NCBI GenBank assembly: GCA_022842785.1
Contig: JALHOW010000003.1
Coordinates: 310,001 to 374,000 of the forward strand
Reading direction: 5' to 3'
DNA: 64,000 bases
From: Hyphomicrobiaceae bacterium
GTDB lineage: Bacteria > Pseudomonadota > Alphaproteobacteria > Rhizobiales > Hyphomicrobiaceae
A program made the translations under genes and the position numbers. The stretch's first letter is position 1. Every line of letters begins with the position of its first letter. Under the pieces are notes generated by a model, which saw only the letters and a program-made list of their open reading frames with translations, ran no database searches and was not told where the DNA came from. Positions 44,347 to 56,886 of this stretch are shown piece after piece.

Positions 44347-45774
44347 TCAGCTCAGCTCGTGAATGCGGAAGTTGAGCCCGCCGCGCGGCGTGAGCGTCAC
44401 GGTGGCATTGATGCCGGGGTGCTCAGTTGCCGGCGCAATTCCGTTGCCGACGTACTCGGGCCGGAAGCGGCGCAGCAGCATCGAGAGCGCGAGCGTGTTC
44501 TCGACCTGGCTCATGGCGCCGCCGATGCAGGAGCGCTTACCGCCACCGAAGGGAATGTACGTGTAGGGCCGCCGCTTCTTCGCGGCTTCGCCCATGAAGC
44601 GCTCGGGACGGAAGCTCTCCGGCTCTTCCCAGAAGCGCGGATCGTGATGTGCGCCATAGGCAAAGAGCACGACGCGATCGCCGGCCTTGATCTGCTTGCC
44701 GCCGATCTCGTCGTCCTTCGCGGCGACGCGGATGAGGCCCCAGATCGGCGGATAGAAGCGCATGGTCTCCTGGATGACGGCGCGCGTGTACGCGAGGCCG
44801 GAATAGTCGGCCGCCGTCGGCTCACGCGAGCCGTAGACTTCCTCACCCTCGCGACGAATGCGCTCGACGATCTCGGGATTGCGCGAGGCCTCGTAGAGGG
44901 CCCAGGCAAGCGTCAGCGCCGTCGTCTCGGTGCCGGCCCAGAGATACTGCTTCAACTCGTCGACGGCCTGCTGCTCGTCGAATTCCGGGACGTTGGGATC
45001 CGCGGTCACGGCCTGGATCATCTTGAGCAGCGTGCGCTCGCGCTCCTCGCGCGGATTGGCCGCGAAGATGGAGGGCGGCACGCCAGCCCAGGCTTCCATG
45101 GCCTTGGCAATACCGTCCTCGGAGATCTCGAAGTCCGCGTCCGACATCTTCTTCATGCGAAGATCTTTGTGGCTCGGAACGTCGGTGTAGGTCTTCACGC
45201 ACTTGAAGATGAAGTGCGGATTGAAAGGCATGTCGCGATCGAACAGCGCCTTGCAGATCATGTCCGCGGCGAGCGTCCAAGTCTGTTCGACCATCTCGAC
45301 GCTCTCGCCCGTGCGCGCGAGTTCGGCCCAGACGTCCATCTTCTGGCGGATCGCCGTCAGGAAGTACGGGATGTATTCCGCGAACATATCCGGATGGAAG
45401 GCCGGCTGCTGCGGCATCCGAATCTTCTGCCAGAGCGCGCCGTCGTGCGTGATCATCGACTTACCGAAGACCGGACGCAGACCGTCGAAGTACTTGATGT
45501 AGTCGTCGACCTTCGTGACGAGCACGCGCTTGAAATGATCGGGCTCCGAGAGGAAGACCACGCGCTCGTTGGCCATGGTGACAGCAATCACGCCGCCATA
45601 GCGCTGCGTGAGCTGCTGAAGAATCGTCATCGGGTTCGCTGCAGTGCCCTTCTGCAGGGCGGTCAGCTTGAACCAGATGCTCTCCTGCTCACCGAGGCCC
45701 TGCGTGTGCTGGCCAGGTGTCGCAGTATTTCCCTGCTGCAGACCATCATTGGTCGGCGTATGGATCGCAGTCAT
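44347..45774 (-). CDS. cytochrome P450
   Basis: 475 residues from the ATG at 45774; the longer frame upstream is not protein-like. The I-helix is LWAGTETTALTLAW, the K-helix ExxR is in VIQETMRFYPP, the PERF region is FRPERFMGEA, and the heme loop is FGGGKRSCIGG with the Cys thiolate. It is soluble, with no membrane anchor, and belongs to the CYP4-like/bacterial class that oxidises hydrophobic substrates. No ferredoxin or reductase gene is adjacent, so the redox partner is encoded elsewhere. The substrate is unknown. Confidence 0.93.
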   Translation of the reverse strand: MTAIHTPTNDGLQQGNTATPGQHTQGLGEQESIWFKLTALQKGTAANPMTILQQLTQRYGGVIAVTMANERVVFLSEPDHFKRVLVTKVDDYIKYFDGLRPVFGKSMITHDGALWQKIRMPQQPAFHPDMFAEYIPYFLTAIRQKMDVWAELARTGESVEMVEQTWTLAADMICKALFDRDMPFNPHFIFKCVKTYTDVPSHKDLRMKKMSDADFEISEDGIAKAMEAWAGVPPSIFAANPREERERTLLKMIQAVTADPNVPEFDEQQAVDELKQYLWAGTETTALTLAWALYEASRNPEIVERIRREGEEVYGSREPTAADYSGLAYTRAVIQETMRFYPPIWGLIRVAAKDDEIGGKQIKAGDRVVLFAYGAHHDPRFWEEPESFRPERFMGEAAKKRRPYTYIPFGGGKRSCIGGAMSQVENTLALSMLLRRFRPEYVGNGIAPATEHPGINATVTLTPRGGLNFRIHELS

Positions 45775-45991
45775 AGCGTGCGTTCCTACTGTCCACGCGC
45801 AATGAACGCGGACAATCGAGGTTGTCTCACCCGACCGGCGTTTCCCCACCCAAGGCGCTCGGAGGCATCTGACGTGCCGTTGGCTGCCTAAGGGTCTCGT
45901 AGCACCGGGTCGCCCGGGATGTCCACGAATGGCCACAGTGCTGCTGCGTTTTAGCGCGGCGTGTGACCAAAACGCTGGACTTTTCTTATTC

Positions 45992-46657
45992 CTAGCCCGG
46001 TCCTGCCTCTTCAGGCGAGATCAGGCGGGACGCTTGGTTAACGGCGGTCAGAATGCGAACGCGCCCGTCTTCGAGGCGTGCTGTGCCTGACGCGACCAGG
46101 GCGAGTGCCTGCGGATAGATATCATGCTCCACGCGGAGAATGCGCTCGGCGAGGCTTCCGGGTGTATCGCCGTCCACGACCGGGACTGCGCCCTGGGCGA
46201 TGATTGGCCCCGCGTCCACCTCGGCAACCACGTAATGCACCGTGCACCCCGCGATCCGCACCCCGTCGGCGAGCGCGCGCGCGTGGGTATGCAGGCCAGG
46301 ATAAAGCGGCAGCAGCGAGGGATGGATGTTGATCATGCGCCCGGCCCAGCGCGCGACGAATGTCGACCTCATCAGTCGCATGAAGCCGGCCAGGACAACG
46401 AGTTCCACGCCCTCTGCCTCCAGGACGGCATGGAGCGCATCCTCGAAGGCCTCGCGGGTTGCATAAGCCTTGTGATCAACCGCGTGGGCAGCAATGCCCT
46501 GCTCGCGCGCCCAGGCGAGGCCCGCAGCCTGCGGACGGTTCGACACCACGCAGACGATCTCGGCCGGATAGTCCGCCGCGCGCGCGGCCGCCACGAGCGA
46601 CATCATGTTCGAGCCGCGGCCCGAAATCAGAATGCCGACGCGTCGGCGCGGCTTCAC
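45992..46657 (-). CDS. purN: phosphoribosylglycinamide formyltransferase
   Basis: 221 residues. It starts [20 protein letters not shown] (substrate loop). The catalytic core is [10 protein letters not shown] and [24 protein letters not shown], where the Asn-His-...-Asp triad lies. It transfers the formyl group to GAR in purine synthesis. Its ATG overlaps the purM stop (ATGA), so the two are coupled. Confidence 0.95.
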   Translation of the reverse strand: MKPRRRVGILISGRGSNMMSLVAAARAADYPAEIVCVVSNRPQAAGLAWAREQGIAAHAVDHKAYATREAFEDALHAVLEAEGVELVVLAGFMRLMRSTFVARWAGRMINIHPSLLPLYPGLHTHARALADGVRIAGCTVHYVVAEVDAGPIIAQGAVPVVDGDTPGSLAERILRVEHDIYPQALALVASGTARLEDGRVRILTAVNQASRLISPEEAGPG

Positions 46658-47802
46658 GTCGGGTACCTCAACTGGCCGGTGTAGTGCACGGCCTCGGTTT
46701 GGCCCTTGCCCTTGGCGTCACTCAGCACACCACGCGGCGGGGCGATGCGACCGATGATCATCGGAGACTCACCGGCATCGCGGAGCTCCTTCAGCACGAG
46801 GCCCGCACGCTCGCGCGACGCCACGATGACGAGGCCGATGCCGCAGTTGAACGTGCGCAGCATCTCGGTGTCATCGAGATTACCGGCGGTCTTCAGCCAT
46901 CCGAACACAGCCGGCGGTATCCAGGCGCCAAGGTCGATGTTGGCGCCCACGCCGTCTGGCAGAACGCGCGGCACGTTCTCCGAAAGCCCGCCGCCCGTAA
47001 TGTGAGACAGAGCTTTGATCGCGCCTTCGGGCCCGCTGCCGCCAGTTGCCCGCAGAGCCGCGAGCACGGGCTTCACATAGATGCGTGTCGGCGTGAGCAG
47101 GCTCGCTGCGAGCGTCGTGTCGGAGGCGTAGGGGGCCGGTGTCTCCCACTCGAGACTGGCGCCGGCAACGAGCTTGCGCACGAGCGAGTAGCCATTCGAA
47201 TGCACGCCCGACGAGGGCAGGCCGATAAGTAGGTCACCGACCTCGATATCGGCGCGCGGGAGTACGCCGCCGCGCTCGACGGCGCCGACGCAGAACCCGG
47301 CGAGATCGTAGTCGCCACCGCCGTACATGCCCGGCATCTCGGCCGTCTCGCCGCCGATCAGCGCGCAGCCCGCCTCATGGCAGCCGGCCGCAATCCCGGC
47401 GATGACCTCGCGCGCCACCGCCACATCAAGCTTGCCGGTCGCAAAATAATCGAGGAAAAACAGCGGCTCGGCTCCCTGCGCGAGCAGGTCGTTCACGCAC
47501 ATGGCGACGAGATCGATGCCGATCGTCGCGTGCTGGCCGGTCTCGATGGCGATCCTGAGCTTGGTGCCGACGCCGTCGTTCGCGGCGACGAGGATCGGAT
47601 CCTTGTAGCCGGCCGCCTTCAGATCGAAGAGACCGCCGAAACCACCGAGATCCGCATCCGCACCGGCGCGCCGCGTCGCGCGCACGAGCGGCTTGATAGC
47701 GGCCACGAGGGCATTGCCGGCATCGATATCGACGCCGGAATCACGGTAGGTGACGGACGCATTCGGGTCCGTACCTGCGCCGTTGTGGCCAATGGACGTC
47801 AT
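46654..47802 (-). CDS. purM: phosphoribosylformylglycinamidine cyclo-ligase
   Basis: 382 residues; AIR synthetase of purine biosynthesis. Diagnostic segments are [65 protein letters not shown], and [16 protein letters not shown], with the terminal GIGLVIV block. Upstream partner of purN in a two-gene operon, divergent from the DUF2066 gene. Confidence 0.96.
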   Translation of the reverse strand: MTSIGHNGAGTDPNASVTYRDSGVDIDAGNALVAAIKPLVRATRRAGADADLGGFGGLFDLKAAGYKDPILVAANDGVGTKLRIAIETGQHATIGIDLVAMCVNDLLAQGAEPLFFLDYFATGKLDVAVAREVIAGIAAGCHEAGCALIGGETAEMPGMYGGGDYDLAGFCVGAVERGGVLPRADIEVGDLLIGLPSSGVHSNGYSLVRKLVAGASLEWETPAPYASDTTLAASLLTPTRIYVKPVLAALRATGGSGPEGAIKALSHITGGGLSENVPRVLPDGVGANIDLGAWIPPAVFGWLKTAGNLDDTEMLRTFNCGIGLVIVASRERAGLVLKELRDAGESPMIIGRIAPPRGVLSDAKGKGQTEAVHYTGQLRYPT

Positions 47803-48068
47803 TTCACCCTCGCAGAGGTGGACCGCAGCCTTCGGGCGCGGCGTTCATGCCACGGCAGGTCAGGAACTCGGGGCCAGTCCAGCCAGGAGGCGCAATGCTC
47901 GCGGCCGAACCCTACTTTTGCCCCAATGGTCGTGGCCCAAGTGGTGGTGCCCAACTGATGGGTATTGTGCGGGGCAATAGCAATCCGTGGGACGTTCGGC
48001 AACTCACGGAAAGGCTATGTTGTCCCCAATTCCGGATGAATTGGCTAAGCCTGGGACCGTTGGGCACC

Positions 48069-49328
48069 ATGAGAAGGCTTTTGGGCAACACCGACATCGG
48101 CGCGCGCGGCGGAAAGAGGCCCCGGCACGTGTTCGCTGGCGCCATTGCGGCTCTATTTCTGGGCCTCGCATCCGGATCCGCGACGGCAGAGGATGCGAAG
48201 GTCTTCATCATCGGGAACTATCCCGTAGAAGCCCGCGCGGCCGATGCCGTGACTGCCAAGGACCAGGCGATTGCCGATGGCCAGCAGGCGGCCTTCCGCT
48301 CGCTTCTGAAGCGCATCGTCCCCGTCACCTCCTACGGACGCCTGAAGCAGATCCGCGCGACACCCGCCGCGCCGCTTATCGAGGGGTTCTCGGTGCGCTC
48401 CGAGCGCAATTCGGCGACTGAATACATCGCGAGCTACGACTTCTCCTTCCAGCCCGCGGCCGTCCAGCAGCTGCTCGAGCGCAATGGCATTCCCTACGTC
48501 GACAAGCAGGCGCCGCGGATCGTAATCGTGCCGATCTACCGCGCCGAGCGGCAGCCGCAGAATGTCGTGGCTGAAGCAAGCGACACGTGGATGTACGCCT
48601 GGCGCAGCCTCGACCTCGCCAACACGCTGACGCCGGCCACGATCTCGCAACCCAAGAAGACGCTGAGCCTCAACACAGTCAAAGCCGCACTCGAAGGTGA
48701 AGGCGGCGCGCAGCGTGCGGTCGCCGGCGAGTATCAGACGTCGCTGGTCGTGCTCGCCGTGCTCGAGCCGAGCGCCGACGGCAAGAAAGCCACCGTCACG
48801 CTCAGTGGCCAGGATGCGGTTGGCCCGTTCACGCTGGCGCGCAATTATCGCCTCGACGGCGATCTCGCCTACACGTCGGAGCTTGCTGCCGTCGTCGGTC
48901 TCGGCGTGCTCGAAGGGCGTTGGAAGGCTGCGAATTCGCATCTGAGTACGGCGAGCGCGCCGGCGCAGGATAATTTTGCCCCGGCGCCCGGCGGTGGCGG
49001 CTTTGGCACGGGCTTCGGCGCCAGCCCTGGCTCGGGCTATGGCGAGGGCCCGTCGAGCTATGGCGCACGCGGCAGTGCACCGAGCGGCGGCGCGCCGATC
49101 CGGGTTTCCGTCTCTTTCCAGGGGATGGCCGAATGGCAGCAGATCAGTCAGCGCCTCTCTGCGGTTCCGGGTGTCGGCAATCTCGAAGTGGAAGGCCTTT
49201 CCGCGCGCAGCGCCCGCATTGCGCTGAGTTTCCCAGGAAGCCCGGATGATCTTGCTCGCGCACTTTCCCAGCAGGGATTGAGCTTGCGCAGCGGGCCTGA
49301 TGGGCTCATCCTGAGCGGCGGACGCTGA
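48069..49328 (+). CDS. DUF2066 domain-containing periplasmic protein
   Basis: 419 residues from the ATG at 48069. The leader (about residues 18-40, FAGAIAALFLGLASGSATA) is a signal peptide ending in ATA|ED. The DUF2066 part runs through VFIIGNYPVEARAADAVTAKDQAI and RIVIVPIYRAERQ. The tail has a Gly/Ser-rich linker and a BON-like or YraN-like domain (RVSVSFQGMAEWQQI). DUF2066 genes commonly sit next to purM and the hda region in Alphaproteobacteria. Function unknown. The 266-bp divergent region upstream shows no further gene. Confidence 0.85.
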   Translation: MRRLLGNTDIGARGGKRPRHVFAGAIAALFLGLASGSATAEDAKVFIIGNYPVEARAADAVTAKDQAIADGQQAAFRSLLKRIVPVTSYGRLKQIRATPAAPLIEGFSVRSERNSATEYIASYDFSFQPAAVQQLLERNGIPYVDKQAPRIVIVPIYRAERQPQNVVAEASDTWMYAWRSLDLANTLTPATISQPKKTLSLNTVKAALEGEGGAQRAVAGEYQTSLVVLAVLEPSADGKKATVTLSGQDAVGPFTLARNYRLDGDLAYTSELAAVVGLGVLEGRWKAANSHLSTASAPAQDNFAPAPGGGGFGTGFGASPGSGYGEGPSSYGARGSAPSGGAPIRVSVSFQGMAEWQQISQRLSAVPGVGNLEVEGLSARSARIALSFPGSPDDLARALSQQGLSLRSGPDGLILSGGR

Positions 49329-49337
49329 TCTACGGAT

Positions 49338-49787
49338 CTACGGCTGAAAGAGGCGCATGTCCCAGGCCACGGGATGTTCGAATCCGGGCTTTATGCGCGC
49401 TGCTTCGGGATGGCCGCAATTGATGATCACGTTCTCCTCGATGCGCGCCACGAACGACGGCACGATCAGGATCGCCGATCGCTTCTCCCGGAACCATTTC
49501 GAGCCGGCGGCCCGCGCCCTGGCGAGGTCCAGCCATCCGGGCACGGTGTCCTTCGTGAAGATCTCGTAGGAAACGCCCGCCGGAATCTCGATCTCGATGT
49601 AATGCTGGTTCGATGGCAGCACGCCGTTGAAGTGCGCGAGTTTTTCGAGGAGCGCGGTGGAGTAGTGCCGCGAGGTATAGATGACCTCCTGGCCCTTCTC
49701 GTGCCAGCGGCCCTCGATGCGCGACGCCCCTTCGCCGCTGTAGATCGGATAGGTGCCCTGCGGATCGCCGATGCGATAGACGCGCAT
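49338..49787 (-). CDS. RES-domain toxin
   Basis: 149 codons from the ATG at 49787; the start at 49823 would overlap the antitoxin gene. It opens with MRVYRIGDP, the usual RES start, then YSGEGASRIEGRWHEKG (conserved Arg and Gly), YTSRHYSTALLEKLAHF, and the NQHYIEIEIP strand. RES toxins of type II Xre/RES systems degrade NAD+. It follows the antitoxin gene by 16 bp in one operon. Confidence 0.88.
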   Translation of the reverse strand: MRVYRIGDPQGTYPIYSGEGASRIEGRWHEKGQEVIYTSRHYSTALLEKLAHFNGVLPSNQHYIEIEIPAGVSYEIFTKDTVPGWLDLARARAAGSKWFREKRSAILIVPSFVARIEENVIINCGHPEAARIKPGFEHPVAWDMRLFQP

Positions 49788-49803
49788 CGGCTCCGCAAGA
49801 ACT

Positions 49804-50253
49804 CTAGGCCGCGACGCCGGCATCGGCTTTGGCCAGCAGCTTGAGGACGAGATCGGCGCCCGCGATCGATTCCTTGGCGAGATCGATCGGTGTCCGGCCG
49901 CCGAGCATGGGATGCTCCTGGATCATGAAGCGCGCAGCCCGCCCCGCATCATCATGATAGACGCGCAGCACCTCGTAGAAGACCTTCGAGAGGGCCCAGA
50001 CCTTTTCGCTCTCGTCCTTGGTGAGGGCATTCTTCCTGCGGTGGAGCGTCGATTTCGGAATGATGTCCGTCGCGCGGACGAACTTCCCCAGCGGATCGAT
50101 CCGCTCCATGACGACGGTCGCGGTCTTGACCGGAAAGCCCTTGGCAATCCGCTCCACGAGCCCAAGGTCGTCCACCTTGGCCCAGTCGGTCAGGCCGATG
50201 AACTTGGCAATCCGCCGGGCCTCGGAAACTGCCCCGCTTTCGGTCGCTTGCAT
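49804..50253 (-). CDS. Xre/MbcA/ParS-type antitoxin
   Basis: 149 residues from the ATG at 50253; the longer start at 50298 is rejected because it would read through the operator. The N-terminal part holds the HTH-like segment (DPLGKFVRATDIIPKSTLHRRK). The C-terminal 55 residues are the toxin-binding ParS domain (RFMIQEHPMLGGRTPIDLAKESIAGADLVLKLL, cited by its HPMLGGRTPIDLA core). It precedes the RES toxin and likely represses their promoter through the repeats at 50275-50303. Confidence 0.87.
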   Translation of the reverse strand: MQATESGAVSEARRIAKFIGLTDWAKVDDLGLVERIAKGFPVKTATVVMERIDPLGKFVRATDIIPKSTLHRRKNALTKDESEKVWALSKVFYEVLRVYHDDAGRAARFMIQEHPMLGGRTPIDLAKESIAGADLVLKLLAKADAGVAA

Positions 50254-50274
50254 GGCAGCACCTCGCGTTATTCT

Positions 50275-50303
50275 CATTTGGAACGAATATAGTCCCATTT
50301 GGA
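50275..50303. promoter_or_regulatory. candidate operator of the Xre/RES operon
   Basis: CATTTGGA occurs at 50275-50282 and again at 50296-50303, exactly 21 bp apart (two helical turns), just upstream of the antitoxin start. Same-face direct repeats before a toxin-antitoxin operon fit autorepression. They also lie in the region between this operon and the divergent ribonuclease D gene. Confidence 0.5.
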
Positions 50304-50445
50304 TCCTTTCACAAGGTCCGGTCGAACGGCCCCAGCACTCTCCAAAGCTCCGGTCGAGGGCGCGCGCATCTGCCTGTTGCGCTTGGCCGCGAACGTGCTA
50401 TGCCCAGGCCACCCCCCAATTCTGTCCGGGTTCAGTACTGCCGCG

Positions 50446-51603
50446 ATGAATGTCGTCACTTCGACCGACGGGCTTGCCGCCCTTTGCCGCGAGCTCGCAC
50501 AAAGCCGCTATGTCGCTGTCGACACAGAGTTCATGCGCGAGCAGACCTTCTGGCCGAAGCTGTGCCTCGTGCAGCTCGCCGGTCCGGATGCCGAGGCCGT
50601 TGTCGACCCGCTCGCCGAGGGCCTCGACCTCGCGCCGTTCTGGGACCTGATGACCGACCGCGACGTGGTGAAGGTCTTCCACGCCGCGCGCCAGGACCTC
50701 GAAATCGTACACGTGAAGACGGGCGCGCTGCCGGCTCCGGTGTTCGATACTCAAGTCGCGGCCATGGTCTGCGGCTTCGGCGACAGCATCAGTTACGTCA
50801 ATCTGGTCAAGCGCATCAGCGGCGAGGATCTCGACAAGACATCCCGCTTCACGGACTGGAGCCGCCGTCCGCTCAGCCAGAAGCAGCTCCAGTATGCGCT
50901 CGGTGACGTGACGCACCTGCGCAACGTCTACACAAGCCTGCAGAAAATGCTCGAAACGTCAGGCCGTGCGCACTGGCTCGACGAGGAAATGGCAACGCTG
51001 CTCGACCCCGGCACGTACGAGACGCTTCCCGAGGACGCCTGGCGCCGCCTCAAGCTCAAGGTGCGCGGGCGCAAGTCCCTGGCCGTGCTGATCGAGCTTG
51101 CCGCCTGGCGCGAGCGTGGCGCCCAGTCTCAGGACGTGCCGCGCAGCCGCATCATCCGTGACGAGGCGCTCTACGACATCGCGAATCAGATGCCGACGGA
51201 GACGAAGCAACTCGCGGAACTGCGCACGCTGAGCGACGGCTTTTCGCGCTCCCAGCGCGCCAAGGAGATCATCGACGCCGTCAAGCGCGGCCTGGAGCGC
51301 GATCCCGCGACCCTGCCCTCGGTCAGCTCGCACTCGCCGTCCTCGGGCGACGTCAATGCGCTTTGCGATATGCTGCGGGTGCTGCTCAAAGCCGCCGCCC
51401 AGCGTCACAAGGTGGCGCCACGGCTCATTGCCGACGCCGACGACATCGAGGCCATCGCGAGCCAGCGCAACCCGGATGTACCGGCTCTCAAGGGCTGGCG
51501 GCGGGAACTCTTCGGAGAGGATGCGCTGCGGCTCAAAGCCGGCGAGCTGGCGCTCACCGTCCGCAATGGCGAGGTCATCGCCATTCCGACCGCGAAGAAA
51601 TAG
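50446..51603 (+). CDS. rnd: ribonuclease D
   Basis: 385 residues from the ATG at 50446. DEDD exonuclease motifs: VAVDTEFMRE (Exo I), VFHAARQDLEIV (Exo II), and YALGDVTHLRNVY (Exo III). The HRDC domain follows around 215-290 (LIELAAWRERGAQSQDVPRSRIIRDEAL). It trims the 3' ends of tRNA precursors and other RNAs. Monocistronic as far as visible; divergent from the toxin-antitoxin operon. Confidence 0.95.
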   Translation: MNVVTSTDGLAALCRELAQSRYVAVDTEFMREQTFWPKLCLVQLAGPDAEAVVDPLAEGLDLAPFWDLMTDRDVVKVFHAARQDLEIVHVKTGALPAPVFDTQVAAMVCGFGDSISYVNLVKRISGEDLDKTSRFTDWSRRPLSQKQLQYALGDVTHLRNVYTSLQKMLETSGRAHWLDEEMATLLDPGTYETLPEDAWRRLKLKVRGRKSLAVLIELAAWRERGAQSQDVPRSRIIRDEALYDIANQMPTETKQLAELRTLSDGFSRSQRAKEIIDAVKRGLERDPATLPSVSSHSPSSGDVNALCDMLRVLLKAAAQRHKVAPRLIADADDIEAIASQRNPDVPALKGWRRELFGEDALRLKAGELALTVRNGEVIAIPTAKK

Positions 51604-51832
51604 CCCGTCCCCACCGGCCGCATCGAGACCTGAGCGCCTGCCCAAAAATGCGCCTCTGATCTCGCGCGCGACCGGCTAGCGGACACCGCTGCGGCGCTTT
51701 ATAAGGCTTCCAATCGCCCGGTCACCGTCCGCCCCCCGTCCCGCCTGACGAACGGTGCTTGCCGTGCACTCACGTGCCCGGGTCCCGACAACCTCGATCG
51801 ACTGCTGGATCGCTGCAGGAGACGTGCCCGTC

Positions 51833-54526
<2,694 letters not shown>

Positions 54527-54571
54527 TGACTTCGGGTGCGAGCTGAGCTCGCACCCACTCAGATAGTTAAG

Positions 54572-54606
54572 AAGCTCCTGTCCGATCGGACAGGAGCTTT
54601 TTTCTT
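54572..54606 (+). terminator. Rho-independent terminator after acnA
   Basis: AGCTCCTGTCC (from 54573) pairs with GGACAGGAGCT with almost no loop (GATC), followed by TTTTTTCTTTT. One of the strongest hairpins in the window. Confidence 0.9.
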
Positions 54607-54701
54607 TTGCCTCATGCACATTAGCAGCGTGTCGCCGCCCCCTCGGCGGCATGAAGAAGAGACCCAACTCTGACGTTGCTTCCGCCTCCCCCTCGAGAAG
54701 C

Positions 54702-54732
54702 AAAAAGGGCCGCCTGATGGGCGGCCCTTTCC
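54702..54732 (-). terminator. terminator after the porin gene
   Basis: On the minus strand AAAGGGCCGCCC pairs with GGCGGCCC and runs into TTTTTG. It lies 28 bp past the porin stop. On the plus strand the same hairpin ends in CCCTTT, so it could also stop readthrough from acnA. Confidence 0.8.
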
Positions 54733-54759
54733 GTTAGTTCTTGTCGCTAACCGATCCGA

Positions 54760-56085
54760 TTAGAAGCGGATGCGGGTGCCAACTGTGATGAAGTGGATGT
54801 CTTCCACGGTCAGACCAGCGTGCAGGCCCGGCGCATCAAGCGAGTAGTTCTTGTATGCGAGCCAGAACTCCATCGCAGCCGCATCGACGTGCTGGACAAC
54901 ACCAACGCCCCAATGCTCGAGCGTGTCGCCAGAGAGGATGTTCCGCGTCGGGTTGACCGAGCCACCAGGCGCGCCAGCAGTGATGTTGACGTCCTGACCG
55001 GCGCCCTTCCACTCGCTGTACTCGCCGTAGATCACCGTGTCACCGATGCCGAAGAAGTTCCGCGCAACACCACCCGAGAGGTAGAAGAAGCGCGAACCGT
55101 AGTCGCCACCGATGTCGGAGTCGGTCGTGTCACGATCGCCAGCGGCGCCCGTGAAGAACAGGCCCGTCGGCATGTGACGGATCGACAGCGAGCCGGCAAG
55201 CTGCTCGACTTCCTTGCGGCAGTCGACCGTGCAGACCAGCGAACCCACCGGGCCGTTGTACTCGCTGCGAACGCTGTAGCCGATGCCACCGGCGATACGA
55301 ACGCCGTTGAACTCACCAGCATAGCGCAGCGCGACATCCCAGTAGTTGTCTTCACCGGCCGAGGCGCCGAGCGTGAAGCCCGCGATCGTCGGGGTACGAT
55401 ACTGGATGTGCTCGTTGCGCTCGTTCAGCCAGTCACCCGAAGCACCCTGGAAGAAGTTGCCCCAGGTGCGAGCGGAGTACGTGCCGTTCGACAGGCCGAG
55501 GAACATGCCGTTCGAATGCAGACGCACATCGTTCGATGCGGCCATGCCCTTGCCGGACAGGTCGATCAGGATGATGTTGTTTGCAGCCGACGAACCATGT
55601 CCGATCGACACGCGGCCAAGACGGCTGTGCTCGACCCAAGCCATGGCTTCGCGAAGGTTGTGGCCCGTACCGCCGTTGTCGTCACCGGCCGTACCGTTCA
55701 CGGTCATGCCGTTGCCATTGGCCTGATTCTGAGCCGACGAGTTGCTGGCGAAGGCCTCGAACTCGTAGAGGAAGCCGGCGCTGATCTCAGGCGAGATCTT
55801 GGCCGAACCGCTCATCCGCCAACGCGAGTTAGAGGAAGTCGGCCCCGAGACGTACATATCGCTCTGAATGCCGTCGTCCCAGAACATCAGCTGCTGCGAG
55901 ATCTGACCCGAGATGGTCAGCGAGACCTTCCGGTTGCCCTTGCGGGCCGTCGTCGCCTCGAGCTCAGCAACACGCTCTTCGAGGTCGGCGCAGCAATTAC
56001 CACCGAGGTCGGCAGCCGACGCGGGGCCCATACCCACGATCAGTGCAGCGACGGCGGCCATCGAAATGCGACTGAATGTCGTCAT
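54760..56085 (-). CDS. outer-membrane porin with N-terminal coiled coil
   Basis: 441 residues from the ATG at 56085, preceded by GGGGGAT. A signal peptide (MAAVAALIVGMGPASA|AD) is followed by CCADLEERVAELEATTARKGN, a short coiled coil typical of trimeric alphaproteobacterial porins. A long beta-rich domain follows (KVSLTISGQISQQLMFWDD...), ending in the aromatic C-terminal VGTRIRF expected for Bam-assembled barrels. It forms a general diffusion channel. The preceding 800 bp may carry its promoter. Confidence 0.88.
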   Translation of the reverse strand: MTTFSRISMAAVAALIVGMGPASAADLGGNCCADLEERVAELEATTARKGNRKVSLTISGQISQQLMFWDDGIQSDMYVSGPTSSNSRWRMSGSAKISPEISAGFLYEFEAFASNSSAQNQANGNGMTVNGTAGDDNGGTGHNLREAMAWVEHSRLGRVSIGHGSSAANNIILIDLSGKGMAASNDVRLHSNGMFLGLSNGTYSARTWGNFFQGASGDWLNERNEHIQYRTPTIAGFTLGASAGEDNYWDVALRYAGEFNGVRIAGGIGYSVRSEYNGPVGSLVCTVDCRKEVEQLAGSLSIRHMPTGLFFTGAAGDRDTTDSDIGGDYGSRFFYLSGGVARNFFGIGDTVIYGEYSEWKGAGQDVNITAGAPGGSVNPTRNILSGDTLEHWGVGVVQHVDAAAMEFWLAYKNYSLDAPGLHAGLTVEDIHFITVGTRIRF

Positions 56086-56886
56086 CGATCCCCCATTCAT
56101 CTGTCTAGTGCTCCATTTCCAATTGCTTCCAGCGCGGAAGCAGAGTGCGCAGCCCGGCGGCGGGCATTTCACGTCTCTTCGGGACTGCACGCACGCGCCT
56201 CAAGCGCACGCCGTCACGAGGAAACGCGACTTCAATCACGCAGAACTGGACTGGATACGCGGCCTGCGGCAGGACCATTGAGCGCCGGGCTTGCTTCCTG
56301 CGCTTCGATCCGATCAGCATGATTACCTCATGCCCCGGACCGCCTTGTGAGCCCTCGACTGGAGGACTCGCCGCACGACTCGACTGATGGATTGAGGAAT
56401 ATGTTTCGGCGTCTTTTCGGTCTAACAACCTGGAGTTGAAAGAACCGCAGCAGGCGTGGGCAGCGTTCGTAATGAGTCACATTGTGGCCTGAACGACACG
56501 CATTTTGCGCCGGCACACACTTGAATTCTCACCAACAAGTTAAAACCGGCCCCTTGTATACGCCGTGCTGTGCACGATTGGGACCGGACTCGTCCGGCGA
56601 TGCGGAACTTTCGTTCCACACCGGCGCTAAGCAGGCAGTAGCGCCCTCACTCGATCGCTCTAGATTCGCGCGGAGTTCGTGAATGCGGAGCACTGGCCAA
56701 AACATCCGCGCTGTTGCATCCTCCAGAGCGCTTGCACACTGCCTCCGCGATCCGACATATGGCTCCGCGAGTGTCTCAATGAGATGGGCCGCTCTCTAGC
56801 GGCTGTGGCTAACTCGACGATCGCGCGCGCGTGCCTCGATAGAATTCTAGGCAGAGCCGAAGACAGAACCGACAGGAGATCTCACG
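56086..56886. other. intergenic region between porin and sodB
   Basis: 800 bp with no convincing gene: the frames present are short and have atypical composition. It is less GC-rich than its surroundings, especially 56380-56560. It should hold the divergent promoters of the porin gene and sodB. I see no clear repeat, riboswitch or small RNA. Confidence 0.45.

Noticed and set aside
44266-45891. 541-codon open frame antisense to the cytochrome P450
   Set aside because: The P450 carries all family motifs on the minus strand. The antisense frame is a compositional shadow starting in a repeat.
54793-56322. 509-codon open frame on the plus strand antisense to the porin gene
   Set aside because: It mirrors the codon structure of the porin gene, has an abnormal Arg/Asp/Val-rich composition and no family motif. 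The porin on the minus strand has a signal peptide and barrel end.
56105-56428. 107-codon minus-strand frame upstream of the porin
   Set aside because: No ribosome binding site, atypical composition and no recognisable domain. It lies in the promoter region.
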